Assembly (NCBI RefSeq): GCF_020859565.1
Contig: NZ_JAJHUO010000001.1
Span: 402,217 to 466,216 of the forward strand
DNA from: Saccharothrix luteola
GTDB lineage: Bacteria > Actinomycetota > Actinomycetes > Mycobacteriales > Pseudonocardiaceae
Length of the DNA: 64,000 nt
Direction of reading: 5' to 3'
The position numbers and the translations under genes were made by a program. Below, piece by piece: positions 24,775 through 34,125 of this stretch. The stretch's first letter is position 1; each line of letters begins with the position of its first letter. The notes beneath the pieces were generated by a model. It made no database searches, was not told the DNA's origin, and saw nothing but the letters and a program-made list of their open reading frames with translations.

Positions 24775-25668
24775 TCAGGTGCGCGCCGCCCGGGCGACGG
24801 CGCGCGCGACGAACGACTCGTAGAGGTCCGGTCGGTCGGGAGCCTCCTCGGAGATCGGGGCCCAGCCCACGGCCGCCGCGATGTCCCAGTAGGGGTCGTA
24901 CTCCGAGTTGTCCCCGGACACCGCCCGGTAGGCGTCCAGGAACCGCTCGGCGACGTCCGGACCGACCGTGCACAGGTTTTCCCGGCAGTGGCCGATGTCC
25001 GCGTGCGGGTGTCCCGTGCTCGTGTTCGCCCAGTCCACGACGCCTTGGACGGCGTTGTCGTGCCAGAGCACGTTGCCGGGGTGGTAGTCCCGGTGGATGA
25101 ACGAGCTGCCCTGCGGCACGGGTCCGGTGTGGATGGCGATCGCCCGCTCCCACATGGCGGGGTCCTTCGCCCAGAACGGCGGGCGCAGCCGCACGTCCGC
25201 GAAGTACGGGCGGTAAGGGCGCAGGGCGCTGTTCACCGGTGTGCTGTGGATGTCGGGTAGCGGTTCGGCGAGCCCGCGCAGGTAGTCGGCGAGCTCGGTG
25301 GCCGGCGGCGGCTTGCGCGGCCGGCCCGGCAACAGCGTCATCAACACGGCGGGCACGTCGCACTCGTCCCCCGTGACGTCGGCGGCGACGAGTCGGGGCG
25401 CCGGCACGGATCCGCCGTCGAGCAACCGGAGCGCGTTGGTCTCGTAGCCGGGCGGATCGCCCTCCGAGGCCAAGTACTCCGGCCGGACGTAACGCCGCAG
25501 CACCAGCCGGATCACCGCACCGGACGCGGTGCGTGCGGTCAAGGCGTGCACCGCTGACGTGCTTCCGGCCAGCGGTCGCACGTCGAGCACGTCCGATCCA
25601 CGTCCGACCGCCTTGCGCACCCAGTCCAGCGCGCGTGCCGGCGGGGCGTCGGTGAGCTCCGGCTTCAC
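24775..25668 (-). CDS. APH family phosphotransferase (second copy)
   Basis: A 297-aa APH/choline-kinase-type enzyme: catalytic FIHRDYHPGNVLW and metal-binding GVVDWAN. The GTG start at 25668 overlaps the SurE stop (GTGA). Pairing a kinase with a phosphatase in one overlapping unit fits a phosphorylate/dephosphorylate cycle, as with StrA and StrK for streptomycin, though that role is inferred. It differs clearly from the APH at 17711-18589. Confidence 0.86.
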   Translation of the reverse strand: MKPELTDAPPARALDWVRKAVGRGSDVLDVRPLAGSTSAVHALTARTASGAVIRLVLRRYVRPEYLASEGDPPGYETNALRLLDGGSVPAPRLVAADVTGDECDVPAVLMTLLPGRPRKPPPATELADYLRGLAEPLPDIHSTPVNSALRPYRPYFADVRLRPPFWAKDPAMWERAIAIHTGPVPQGSSFIHRDYHPGNVLWHDNAVQGVVDWANTSTGHPHADIGHCRENLCTVGPDVAERFLDAYRAVSGDNSEYDPYWDIAAAVGWAPISEEAPDRPDLYESFVARAVARAART

Positions 25669-26462
25669 GACGCCTCCACAACCGCTGCCCGGGGATCCGT
25701 GAAGTCGGCGGGAACGAGCGACCTCGCCAGGCGCAGTGCCGTGACGGTGACGTGCCCGGCGGCCAGCAACGCGGCGTCGGTCGGTTGTCCGCCCGGCGGT
25801 GGGTCGACGCCGGGGCGCATGTCGAGCAGCGCGACGCCCTCGTGGTCGACCAGGTCGAGCACGGCCACAGGAGCGATCGCGGTGTCCCGCACCGCGCGCA
25901 GCCGGTCCGACGGCACATCCGGCACGTTGACGTTGAGCACCAACGGCTCGTCCAGCGACAGCAGGGTCGGCACGAAGTCGACGACCACCCCGACCGCGGT
26001 GCCCCAGTGCCGGCGCCGGACTTCCTTGTTCGGGTCCACACCGAGGTGCCAGTGGCCGTCCAGGCTCACCGCCAGCGCCGGGACTCCCCCGATGGCCGCG
26101 GTCAGCGCGGCGCCCACGGTGCCGGAGTGGAGCAGGCCGACACCGATGTTCGGACCGCTGTTGATCCCGGAGAACACCACGTCCGGACGCGGTCCGCAGA
26201 CGCCGGTCAGGGCGACCAGCACGGCCAGCGCGGGAGGACCGGCGACGGCGTAGGCCGGGACCCCGGACACGCCGGGCAGTTCGACCACTCGTGGGCGGAG
26301 ATCACCGGTGCGAGTGCCCGGGTTGATCGCCGTGCCCGCGCCGCTCCAGTCCGTGGCCGGAGCGACGACGACCACGTCGTCGAACTCCGCGGCCAGCGCG
26401 TCGGCGAGGGCGTGCAGGCCAGGTGCCGCCACGCCGTCGTCGTTCGTGATCAGTGCGCGCAT
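25665..26462 (-). CDS. SurE-like 5'/3'-nucleotidase or phosphatase
   Basis: A 265-aa SurE-fold metal phosphatase: N-terminal LITNDDGVAAPGLHAL with the metal-binding Asp pair, and FSGINSGPNIGVGLLHSGTVGAALTA. Housekeeping SurE handles nucleotides. This copy lies inside a biosynthetic cluster and overlaps an APH gene, so it more likely removes a phosphate from a pathway intermediate or a phosphorylated inactive product. ATG 26462. It is divergent from the aminotransferase, 159 bp away. Confidence 0.88.
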   Translation of the reverse strand: MRALITNDDGVAAPGLHALADALAAEFDDVVVVAPATDWSGAGTAINPGTRTGDLRPRVVELPGVSGVPAYAVAGPPALAVLVALTGVCGPRPDVVFSGINSGPNIGVGLLHSGTVGAALTAAIGGVPALAVSLDGHWHLGVDPNKEVRRRHWGTAVGVVVDFVPTLLSLDEPLVLNVNVPDVPSDRLRAVRDTAIAPVAVLDLVDHEGVALLDMRPGVDPPPGGQPTDAALLAAGHVTVTALRLARSLVPADFTDPRAAVVEAS

Positions 26463-26621
26463 GGATCCCCGTTCCTGGGCTCGTCGACATCGGGCGAGTG
26501 CCGGTGGGAACGCGGGCTCGACCTGGTCCGCGCGGCGTCCCGCTCCTCGATCGACTATTCAGAACACCGCGCCGCCGCTGCAATAGTTCACCCGGATCGG
26601 CAAGCGAACCGAGGAGGCGCC

Positions 26622-27878
26622 GTGGACCTGATCAGTCGTCAGCCAACCGTGGAGTGGGCGGGTGTCACCGATTCGAGGCGGATGCTGGCCCGTGCCGAAC
26701 GCGTGGACGCCGGCTTCACCGGCAGGCCGGGCGTGCTGGGGCGCGACTTCGCCGAACCCGTGTACCCGGTCTTCGCCCGGCGGGCGCGCGGCGCGCGGGT
26801 GTGGGACGTCGACGGCAACGAGTACCTGGACTTCATCCTGGGGTTCGGCAGCGTGGTGCTCGGCCACGCCGACCCCCGCGTGGAGTCGGCCGTCAAGTCC
26901 GAACTGGCCGACGGCCTCGCCCGCAGCCTGCACACCCCGACCCAGCTGCGGCTGGCCGAGCTGCTCGTCGAGACGGCGCCCGGCGCCGAGATGGTGTCGC
27001 TGCACCGCACCGGGTCCGACGCGACCGCCGTCGCGGTCCGGCTCGCGCGGGCGGCGACCGGGCGTGCGCACGTGCTGCGCTGGGGCTACAACGGGTGGCA
27101 CGAGTGGTGCGCGCCGCGGACCAACGGGCTCGTCCCCGGTGCCGCCGACCACGTCGAAACGTTCGTGTACAACGACATCGCCGGGCTGCGCCGCCGGGTC
27201 GCGGAGATCGGTGACGCCCTGGCGTGCGTGGTGATGATGCCCTACGAGATCGAGGAACCCGCCCCGGGCTACCTCGCCGCGGTCGCGGAGCTGACGCGGT
27301 CCCGCGGCGCGCTGTTCATCCTGGACGAGGTGCGCTCCGGGTTCCGGATCGCGCCAGGTGGCGCGCAAGAGCACTTCGGCGTCCGTGCGGACCTCGTCGC
27401 CTACAGCAAGGCCATGGGCAACGGGTACGCGGTGTCCGCAGTGGCCGGTCGCCGCGACATCATGGTCCACTCCAGGCGGATCTCCAGTTCGTCCACTTTC
27501 TACCGCAGCTCCGACGCGATGGCGGCGGCGGTGGCGACGATCGACGTGGTGCGCACCGGCGAGACGTCCGCGGTGCTGTGGGAGCTCGGCCGCCGGCTCC
27601 AGGCGGGCATCGCCGCGGCAGCCGCCGACTGCCGGATCCCGGCACGGCCGATCGGCTTGGCCCCCACGCCGTGGCTCGAGTTCCACTACGAGGACGATGG
27701 GATCAACCAGGTTGCGTCCCAGGCGTTCTACGCCACGACGCTGCGCGAAGGGTTGCTGCTGCACCCGAGCCACCACTGGTTCGTCTGCGAAGCGATGCGG
27801 GAGCGGGACATCGACCAGGCGGTGGCGGCGATCCACGCCGGTTTCTCCGCTGCTGCCGCTGCTGTTCGACAGCTGTGA
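26622..27878 (+). CDS. class-III PLP aminotransferase (GSA-aminomutase-like)
   Basis: A 418-aa fold-type I class-III aminotransferase. Visible: GGG-less N-terminus with WDVDGNEYLDFILGFGSVVLGH, RTGSDATAVAVRLARAATGR, ILDEVRSGFRIA and the PLP lysine in AYSKAMGNGYAVSAVAG. The overall form is that of glutamate-1-semialdehyde aminomutase relatives often used on sugars or aminoglycoside rings. GTG 26622 has GAGGAGG 5 nt upstream. It likely aminates the keto-sugar produced by the oxidoreductases nearby. A strong terminator follows at 27882. Confidence 0.9.
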   Translation: MDLISRQPTVEWAGVTDSRRMLARAERVDAGFTGRPGVLGRDFAEPVYPVFARRARGARVWDVDGNEYLDFILGFGSVVLGHADPRVESAVKSELADGLARSLHTPTQLRLAELLVETAPGAEMVSLHRTGSDATAVAVRLARAATGRAHVLRWGYNGWHEWCAPRTNGLVPGAADHVETFVYNDIAGLRRRVAEIGDALACVVMMPYEIEEPAPGYLAAVAELTRSRGALFILDEVRSGFRIAPGGAQEHFGVRADLVAYSKAMGNGYAVSAVAGRRDIMVHSRRISSSSTFYRSSDAMAAAVATIDVVRTGETSAVLWELGRRLQAGIAAAAADCRIPARPIGLAPTPWLEFHYEDDGINQVASQAFYATTLREGLLLHPSHHWFVCEAMRERDIDQAVAAIHAGFSAAAAAVRQL

Positions 27879-27881
27879 CAC

Positions 27882-27923
27882 GACGAGGCCGTGCGGGGCC
27901 GAACCGCGCCGCACGGCCTCGTC
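27882..27923. terminator. bidirectional hairpin terminator
   Basis: Perfect 15-bp stem: GACGAGGCCGTGCGG (27882-27896) and CCGCACGGCCTCGTC (27909-27923) with a 12-nt loop. It lies between the convergent aminotransferase (ends 27878) and glycosyltransferase (ends 27930). Confidence 0.85.
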
Positions 27924-27929
27924 GGTGGC

Positions 27930-29156
27930 TCAGCCCGCACTCGCGCAGAGCTGCCCGTCCTCGGCCTTCGTCCGCACGCGGTCGAGCATCGCCAGCCACC
28001 CGTCCCGCAGCAACCGCGACGCCTGCCCCCAGCCGGGCAGCGACCGCACCGCCTCCCTGGTCGCGGCCTCCAGCGACCGCCGCTGCTCCTCCGAGCGCAA
28101 CAGGCGGACCGTGCCGTCGATCGTGCCCTGGTCGTCCTCGGCCACGACCATCGCCGCCCGCGCCTCGTCCGGCAGGCCCTGCGCGCCGATGGGCGTCGTG
28201 ACGACCGCGCACCCCGCCGCCAGCGCCTCCAGGATCTTCACCTTCACCCCGCCCCCGATCCGCAGCGGGGCCAGGAACACGTCGGCCGCGGCCAGGTGCG
28301 GCCCGACGGACTCCACCGGGCCGGTGACGGTGATGCCGGGACGGCGCGACGCGGCGGCGACCAGCCAGCCGGGCGGATTGGCGCCCGTGAGGACGAGGTT
28401 CGCCTCGGGCACCCTGGACAGGATCGCGGGCCAGATCCGGTCGCAGAGCACCCTCGCGGCGTCCGCGCTCGGCTCGTAGCCGAAGTTGGCCAGGTACAGC
28501 ACTCGCGGGCCGGGCCCGAGCCGCGGGAGCGGGTCCGCCACGTGCACCTCCCGACGGACGTGGTCGGCGCCGTCGGGCGTCCACCGCACCACCGCGTCGG
28601 GCAGCCGTGCCTTGATGTGGAGGAGGTCGTCAAGGCTCACGGCGCCACACGCGTCCGCCTGGGACCACGCGGTTTCCTCCACCCGGCGGTCCGACGGCGA
28701 GGGCTCGGCGGCGGCGAGCAGGCAGCGCTGCTCCTCCAGCAGGTACTCCACGTTCTGCGTGCCGAGGAACACCGGCACCCCGCAGTCCCGAGGGACGTGT
28801 TGCATCAGGTAGTAGCCCTCCACGTGCACCACGTCGAAGTCCGTCGCGGCCAGCTCCGCCGCGATCAGCGCGCGCATGCCCGGGCAGCGGTGCCTGCGCA
28901 CCTTCTCCGGTGCGGTGTCGGAGTCGACGGGCCGCGAGGCGGGCAGGATCGAGACCGAGGCGCAGTGCCTGACCGCCTCGGCCTCGTGCGCGCGGTCCTG
29001 CTCGTAGGTCTTCGACACCACGAACAGGTGCACGTCGACGTGCTCGGCGAGCTGTCTGATCAGCTCGGCGTCGCGCAGCCGTCCACCGCTGTGCGCCGGG
29101 AACGGCAGATGACAGGTCAGGTACAGCACTCGAAGCCGCTCTCGGCGCCAGGCCAT
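27930..29156 (-). CDS. glycosyltransferase family 4 (first copy)
   Basis: A 408-aa GT-B glycosyltransferase. The N-terminus shows LYLTCHLPFPAHSGGRLRD; the C-terminal donor site has PLRIGGGVKVKILEALAAGCAVVTTPIGAQGL, the GT4 EX7E-like block. It is closest in feel to the GT4 enzymes that begin TP.P..GGGxR, used for polysaccharides and natural products. ATG 29156 has AGAGGAGGG upstream. It lies 32 bp downstream of the second carbamoyltransferase and is probably cotranscribed with it. Confidence 0.88.
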   Translation of the reverse strand: MAWRRERLRVLYLTCHLPFPAHSGGRLRDAELIRQLAEHVDVHLFVVSKTYEQDRAHEAEAVRHCASVSILPASRPVDSDTAPEKVRRHRCPGMRALIAAELAATDFDVVHVEGYYLMQHVPRDCGVPVFLGTQNVEYLLEEQRCLLAAAEPSPSDRRVEETAWSQADACGAVSLDDLLHIKARLPDAVVRWTPDGADHVRREVHVADPLPRLGPGPRVLYLANFGYEPSADAARVLCDRIWPAILSRVPEANLVLTGANPPGWLVAAASRRPGITVTGPVESVGPHLAAADVFLAPLRIGGGVKVKILEALAAGCAVVTTPIGAQGLPDEARAAMVVAEDDQGTIDGTVRLLRSEEQRRSLEAATREAVRSLPGWGQASRLLRDGWLAMLDRVRTKAEDGQLCASAG

Positions 29157-29188
29157 CGTCCCTCCTCTGTGGAAATCGGTGTCCCGCC

Positions 29189-30886
29189 TCAGCGGAACCG
29201 GACCAGGTGCGACCCGACCGCGATGGCGTCCACACCCATCTCCCGGCACATGTCGACGGCCTCGGCCGGCGTGTTGGCGATGGGTTTGCCCGCGCTGTTG
29301 AGCGACGTGTTGATCACCAGCGGCAGTCCGGTCCGCCGCTCGAAGGCCCGCAGCAGCGCGGCGTAGTGCGGCGCGCCGTCCCCGTCGACCACCTGCGGTC
29401 GGGCGGAGCCGTCCACGTGCACCACGGCGGGCACGGCGGGACGAACCTCCGGTCGCACCTCGGCGGCGACGATCATGAAGGGATTGGGCGCCCCGGCGAA
29501 GAACCGGCTGTAGTGCTCGCGGAGCACGCTCGGCGCCAGGGGCCGCCACACCTCGCGGCCCTTGAGCTGGTTGATCCGCACCAGGTGCTCCCGCTTGCGC
29601 GGGTCGCCGAGCAGGCTGCGCGCGCCCAACGCCCGGGGCCCCACCTCGCCGCGACCCTGGCACCAGCCCAGCACCGCGCCCGCGGCCAGCAGGTCCGCGG
29701 TGCGCTCGGCCAGTTCGAGGACGCCGAGCTCCTCGGACTCCAGCCCCCGGTCGCGCAGCACGGTGGCCACCTCCTCGTCGGTGAAGCCCGGTCCGAGGTA
29801 CGCGTGCGTCATCGGCTCCGGGGAGAACAGGTCCGGGCGCGCGGTCCTGCTGACTTCGAGCGCCGCGCCGAGGCCGACCCCGGCGTCGTGCGACATCGGC
29901 TGGACGAAGATCCGCTGGAACGGGCCCTCGCGGGCGATGCGCCCGTTGGCGGTGCAGTTGAGCGCCACCCCGCCGGCCAGCGCCAACGACGACAGCCCGG
30001 TCGCGTCGTGCAGCTCGCGGCACAGCTCGAGGATCGTCGTCTCCAACGCGTCCTGCACCGACGCGGCGAAGTCGGCGTACGCCATCGGCTCCCCGGTGAG
30101 GCCCGATTCGTACGGGAAGCAGTGCTCCGCGAAGTACTCGAGCAGTTGCGTGGTGCGTTGCGGGGGCAGGGCACGTCCACGTTCGGTGCCCCCGGGCACA
30201 CCTCGCCATTCCGGGCCGCGCTCGGTGTGCCGCAACGCCACGTCGTACTTCGGCCGGCCGTAGGACGCCAGCCCCATGAGCTTGCCCGCGGTGCCGTCCT
30301 TGGAGTACAGGCCCGCGTACTGGGTAGCGATGCGGTACCACAGGCCCAGCGAGTGCTCGATGCCGTGCTCCCGCAGCACCTCGAACCCGTCCGGACCGCC
30401 GCGGAGCAGCGTGGTGGCGGTGTCCTCCCCGCGGTTGTCCATGACCAGCACCGCGGCCTCCTCGAAGCCGCTGGGCCAGAAGGTGCTCGCCGCGTGCGCG
30501 ATGTGGTGCGGGACCGGCACCAGCGGCGGACGCGTCCCGTCACCGAAGACCGACTCGGGGAACAGCCGGTCGGGGTCGTCGTAGGGCAGGACCTCGGGAC
30601 GCTCGGCCTCGGTCAGGTCCATCCAGGCGGCCAACCGGTCCATGTCCGAACCCAGCGCGACCGCGTCGAGGTCTTCGAGCTTGTACCCGGCGTGGTCCAG
30701 GCAGGCGCGCAGCGCCTCTACCGGTGGCTCGTCGATCGCGCGCTTGCGGCGGCTCACCCGCTCCTGCTCGACCACGACGACCACCTCGCCGCCGCGCACC
30801 AGGCAGGCGGACGAGTCGTGCGCGCCGTGGTTGAGCCCGGCCACCAGGAAGTCCGCACCGCGCGCGCCGTCGTTCAGTTCGCTCAT
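29189..30886 (-). CDS. carbamoyltransferase, NodU/TobZ type (second copy)
   Basis: A 565-aa O-carbamoyltransferase, close to the usual family length. N-terminal GLNHGAHDSSACLV, HHIAHAASTFWPSGFEEAAVLVMDNRGEDT; C-terminal GLPLVINTSLNSAGKPIANTPAEAVDM. It is clearly diverged from the 19815 copy, so the two probably carbamoylate different positions or acceptors. The ATG overlaps the methyltransferase stop (ATGA), placing it in the operon 27930-32690. Confidence 0.92.
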   Translation of the reverse strand: MSELNDGARGADFLVAGLNHGAHDSSACLVRGGEVVVVVEQERVSRRKRAIDEPPVEALRACLDHAGYKLEDLDAVALGSDMDRLAAWMDLTEAERPEVLPYDDPDRLFPESVFGDGTRPPLVPVPHHIAHAASTFWPSGFEEAAVLVMDNRGEDTATTLLRGGPDGFEVLREHGIEHSLGLWYRIATQYAGLYSKDGTAGKLMGLASYGRPKYDVALRHTERGPEWRGVPGGTERGRALPPQRTTQLLEYFAEHCFPYESGLTGEPMAYADFAASVQDALETTILELCRELHDATGLSSLALAGGVALNCTANGRIAREGPFQRIFVQPMSHDAGVGLGAALEVSRTARPDLFSPEPMTHAYLGPGFTDEEVATVLRDRGLESEELGVLELAERTADLLAAGAVLGWCQGRGEVGPRALGARSLLGDPRKREHLVRINQLKGREVWRPLAPSVLREHYSRFFAGAPNPFMIVAAEVRPEVRPAVPAVVHVDGSARPQVVDGDGAPHYAALLRAFERRTGLPLVINTSLNSAGKPIANTPAEAVDMCREMGVDAIAVGSHLVRFR

Positions 30887-31551
30887 GGGTTCCTCACCGT
30901 CGTGCCGTCGGTTGGCTGGTCCGGCCCACCCGGCGGCGTGCGGCGGGCGGACAGGAAGTCGAGGACGTGGTCGGTCTCGGCGAACTCGCACCGGGCGGGC
31001 AGCCCGGCGAACGTGGTCCGCTCGAAGTGCCGCGCCACGGCGGACAACCGCAGCGGGTCTGCGCACTTGGACGTGTTCCACCCCACCACCAGGAGCCCGC
31101 CCGGCGACAACACCTCCCGGCACTGCTCGAGCGCCAACTCCTGGGCGGGTCCGGTGTCGACGCCCCAGCCCAGCACGCCGTTGAGCAGCACGCAGTCGAA
31201 CCAACCGGCCGGGAAGCGTTCGGACACCGCGCAGATGTCACCGGACCAGTGCCGGTCGCCACCCCACGCCGCGGCCTCCGGGTCCTTGTCCATCGTCCAG
31301 AACTCCGTGTCGCCCCACGGGTAGTCGAGGTGGTACGTGCGGGTGTCCGGCACCCGGCTGGTGCCGACGAACAGCACCCTGCGGTGCCGCGCCGCGGCGA
31401 TGCCGGGCAGGATCCGGCGTTCGAGCAGGCGGCGGTCGGGAACCCGGCGCATCGCCCACCCGGCGACCGCGGGCACGACGGGTGCGTGGAACCGTTGCGG
31501 TGTCAGGAGGTCCACCGCTCGGACCACCCGGTGGTAGGTGTCGATGTGCAT
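30883..31551 (-). CDS. class I SAM-dependent methyltransferase-like protein
   Basis: A 222-aa protein with a Rossmann methyltransferase core: RRVLFVGTSRVPDTRTYHLDYP in place of the usual ExGxGxG motif I, EFWTMDKDPEAAAWGG for motif II, FDCVLLNGVLGWGVD, and a late CREVLSPGGLLVVGWNTS. Motif I is degenerate, so SAM binding should be checked. ATG 31551 lies 20 bp after the stop of the GT4 gene upstream, and the stop overlaps the carbamoyltransferase start. A sugar O- or N-methylation is plausible. Confidence 0.75.
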   Translation of the reverse strand: MHIDTYHRVVRAVDLLTPQRFHAPVVPAVAGWAMRRVPDRRLLERRILPGIAAARHRRVLFVGTSRVPDTRTYHLDYPWGDTEFWTMDKDPEAAAWGGDRHWSGDICAVSERFPAGWFDCVLLNGVLGWGVDTGPAQELALEQCREVLSPGGLLVVGWNTSKCADPLRLSAVARHFERTTFAGLPARCEFAETDHVLDFLSARRTPPGGPDQPTDGTTVRNP

Positions 31552-31571
31552 CGTGGTCGGCTCCCAGCGGG

Positions 31572-32690
31572 TCAGCGTCGGTGCAGTCGTTGGTAGATCC
31601 CGGCGATGCGCCTGCCGACGGCGTCGATGCCGTACTCCGCGGCCGTCGCCCGGGCGATCTCCTCCGGGGAGCCGACGTCCGCGCGGTCGACGAGGTCGGC
31701 GATCGCGTTCGCCATCAACCCCGGTTCCCAGAGCGGCACCAGCCGCCCGTTGCGCGGGGTGATGTAGTCCTGGGGGCCGCCGCAGCGGGTGGCCACCACC
31801 GGGGTTCCGCACGCGAGGGCCTCGATTCCGGCGACGCAGAAGGTCTCGAAGTCGCCGGCCACCACGGCGACGTGCGCGGCGGCGACGAGCGGCGCGAAGT
31901 CGGCCTTGTGCTGCCGACCGTGGAACCGGACGGCGTCGGCCAGCCGCAGGTCGGCCGCCATCGCGCGGAGGCGGCCCAGCTCGGGGCCTTCGCCGATGAC
32001 GTCCAGGTGCGGGTCCAGGCCGCGATCGCGCAGCAGAGCGGTGGCTCGGAGGACTTGGTCGACGCCCTTGTAGTCGACCAGGCGACCGGTCGTGATGAGC
32101 CGCAGGCGGCCGTCCTCGGTGGCCGTCGGGCGCAGCCCGGGGTGGAACACGGTGGTGTCGACGGGGTTGGGCACCACGAGGACCCTTGCCCGCGGGGTGA
32201 GGTCCTTGATGGCCCTGCGCAGCTCGCTTCCGACCGCGAGGACGGCGTCGGCCCCCTGGTAGACCGCCGCCGCCGACCTGCGCTGCCCCGGAGGCAGTGG
32301 CCGGGGGTCGAGGTCCATCACGCGCGACCACTGCTCGGTGACCACCAGCGGAACGGACAGCCGCTTCGCCGCGACCAGCGCCGGGACGCTTTTCGCGGCA
32401 ATCTGCGCGTGCACGAGGTCGGGTTCGAATCCGCTTCGGCGAATCCGCCGCACCGCGTCGAGAACCGCTCTCACCCGACCGATCGGTCCCGTTCGAGCAC
32501 GCCAGGAGGCGGTGAAGACGGGAATTCCGTCCACGCGGGTCGGCGGCGCCGGTCCGGCCACCGGCGGCGCGATGTGCAGGACGGCGACGTCGTGGTGTTC
32601 GGCCAGGCCACGCACCTGCTCACGGACGAAGACGCCGTCGATCGGGTGTTGTGGAGTGGGGTACCAGGGCGTTGCCACGAGAACCTTCAC
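31572..32690 (-). CDS. glycosyltransferase family 4 (second copy)
   Basis: A 372-aa GT4 enzyme: N-terminal VLVATPWYPTPQHPIDGVFVREQVRGL, hinge NPVDTTVFHPG, donor-site TTGRLVDYKGVDQVLRA and GDFETFCVAGIEALACGTPVVATRCGG. First gene of the minus-strand operon that runs through the methyltransferase, carbamoyltransferase and other GT4. It is divergent from the nucleotide-sugar dehydrogenase over 159 bp that probably hold both promoters. Confidence 0.9.
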   Translation of the reverse strand: MKVLVATPWYPTPQHPIDGVFVREQVRGLAEHHDVAVLHIAPPVAGPAPPTRVDGIPVFTASWRARTGPIGRVRAVLDAVRRIRRSGFEPDLVHAQIAAKSVPALVAAKRLSVPLVVTEQWSRVMDLDPRPLPPGQRRSAAAVYQGADAVLAVGSELRRAIKDLTPRARVLVVPNPVDTTVFHPGLRPTATEDGRLRLITTGRLVDYKGVDQVLRATALLRDRGLDPHLDVIGEGPELGRLRAMAADLRLADAVRFHGRQHKADFAPLVAAAHVAVVAGDFETFCVAGIEALACGTPVVATRCGGPQDYITPRNGRLVPLWEPGLMANAIADLVDRADVGSPEEIARATAAEYGIDAVGRRIAGIYQRLHRR

Positions 32691-32849
32691 CGGCGCTCCA
32701 GTTCAGTTCTGCGAATTCTCGGCGAGCACTTGTTCAGCCACCGTGGAATCCACCGTAGCCCGAGCAACGGTGTATGACTATCCCGTCGAGCGCTACGCGC
32801 TTCTGCTGTCGCAGTCGCACTCCATTCGCCGAGGGGAAAAGGCTGGATC

Positions 32850-34121
32850 ATGCACATCAATAGCGAGCGGGTAGTGGTGATGGGTCTGGGGTACGTCGGG
32901 TTGCCGTTGGCGGTGCGCGCCGCCCGGGTCGGGCACCGGGTGGTCGGCTTCGACCCGGACGAGTCGAGGGTGAAGTCGTTGGCCGCGGGGAAGTCCTACG
33001 TCGAGGACGTCCCGGACGCCGACCTGGGGGAGCTGATCGGGAGCGGGTCGCTCCACCCGACCTCCGACGCGAGCGACTGCGCCGGCTTCGACGTCGCGCT
33101 GGTCACCGTGCCGACGCCACTGCGGGAGGGCCAGCCCGACCTGAGTTACGCCGAGGCCGCGGCCCGGACGCTGGGCGAGCACCTCCGGCCCGGCGCGTGC
33201 GTGGTGGTCGAGTCCACCACCTATCCCGGCACCACCGAGGAGGTCGTCGCGCCGATCCTGGAGAAGGAGTCCGGGCTGACCGCGGGCGAGGACTTCGCGC
33301 TCGGCTACAGCCCCGAGCGCATCGATCCGGGCAACCGGGACTGGACGCTGGTCTCGACGCCGAAGGTCGTGTCCGGTGTGGACGCGGCGTCGCTCGACCG
33401 GGTCCACCGGTTCTACGACACCCTGGTCGAGCAGACCGTCCCGGTGGGGTCGACCAGGACGGCGGAGCTCGCGAAGCTGTTGGAGAACACCTTCCGGCAC
33501 GTCAACATCGCACTGGTCAACGAGATCGCGATGTTCTCGGACGGGCTCGGCGTCGACGTGTGGGAGGCGATCGACGCCGCCGCGACCAAGCCGTTCGGGT
33601 TCATGCGGTTCACCCCCGGCCCGGGTGTCGGCGGGCACTGCCTGCCGATCGACCCGTCGTACCTGTCCTGGCGCGTGGAGCGCACGTTGGGCAAGAGCTT
33701 CCGGTTCGTCGAGTTGGCCAACGACGTGAACCGGCACATGCCCGACTACGTCGTCGGCCGCATCACCGCGGCGCTCAACCGGCGCGGCCTCGCGGTGCGG
33801 GGCTCCCGGATCCTGCTGTTGGGCTTGGCGTACAAGAAGAACACCGGTGACGCCCGCGAGTCACCCGCCGTGCGCGTCGCGCAGCTGCTCGTGGACATGG
33901 GGGCGGACGTGGCCGGCGCGGACCCGCACGTGGTCGAGCCGTCCCCGCTCGACGGGGTGGTCCGCCGGGTCGACGGCACGGCGGGCGAACTTGCCTCCGC
34001 CGACCTGGTCGTCCTGCTGACCGACCACGACGAGTTCGTGCCGGACGAGATCACCCGGCACGCTCGGCACATCTTCGACTGCCGGCGCCACCTGTCCGGT
34101 GAGCACGTCGAGCAGCTGTGA
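32850..34121 (+). CDS. nucleotide-sugar dehydrogenase (UDP-Glc/UDP-ManNAc type)
   Basis: A 423-aa UDP-sugar 6-dehydrogenase: MGLGYVGLPLAVRAARVGH NAD motif, the ALVTVPTPL segment, LLENTFRHVNIALVNEIA, the catalytic cysteine in GPGVGGHCLPIDPSYL, and the C-terminal GLAYKKNTGDARESPA domain. It oxidises C6 of a UDP-sugar to the uronic acid. The WecC-like form suggests UDP-HexNAc or UDP-glucose. ATG 32850. It ends in the G/C homopolymer region. Confidence 0.9.
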   Translation: MHINSERVVVMGLGYVGLPLAVRAARVGHRVVGFDPDESRVKSLAAGKSYVEDVPDADLGELIGSGSLHPTSDASDCAGFDVALVTVPTPLREGQPDLSYAEAAARTLGEHLRPGACVVVESTTYPGTTEEVVAPILEKESGLTAGEDFALGYSPERIDPGNRDWTLVSTPKVVSGVDAASLDRVHRFYDTLVEQTVPVGSTRTAELAKLLENTFRHVNIALVNEIAMFSDGLGVDVWEAIDAAATKPFGFMRFTPGPGVGGHCLPIDPSYLSWRVERTLGKSFRFVELANDVNRHMPDYVVGRITAALNRRGLAVRGSRILLLGLAYKKNTGDARESPAVRVAQLLVDMGADVAGADPHVVEPSPLDGVVRRVDGTAGELASADLVVLLTDHDEFVPDEITRHARHIFDCRRHLSGEHVEQL

Positions 34122-34125
34122 CGCG

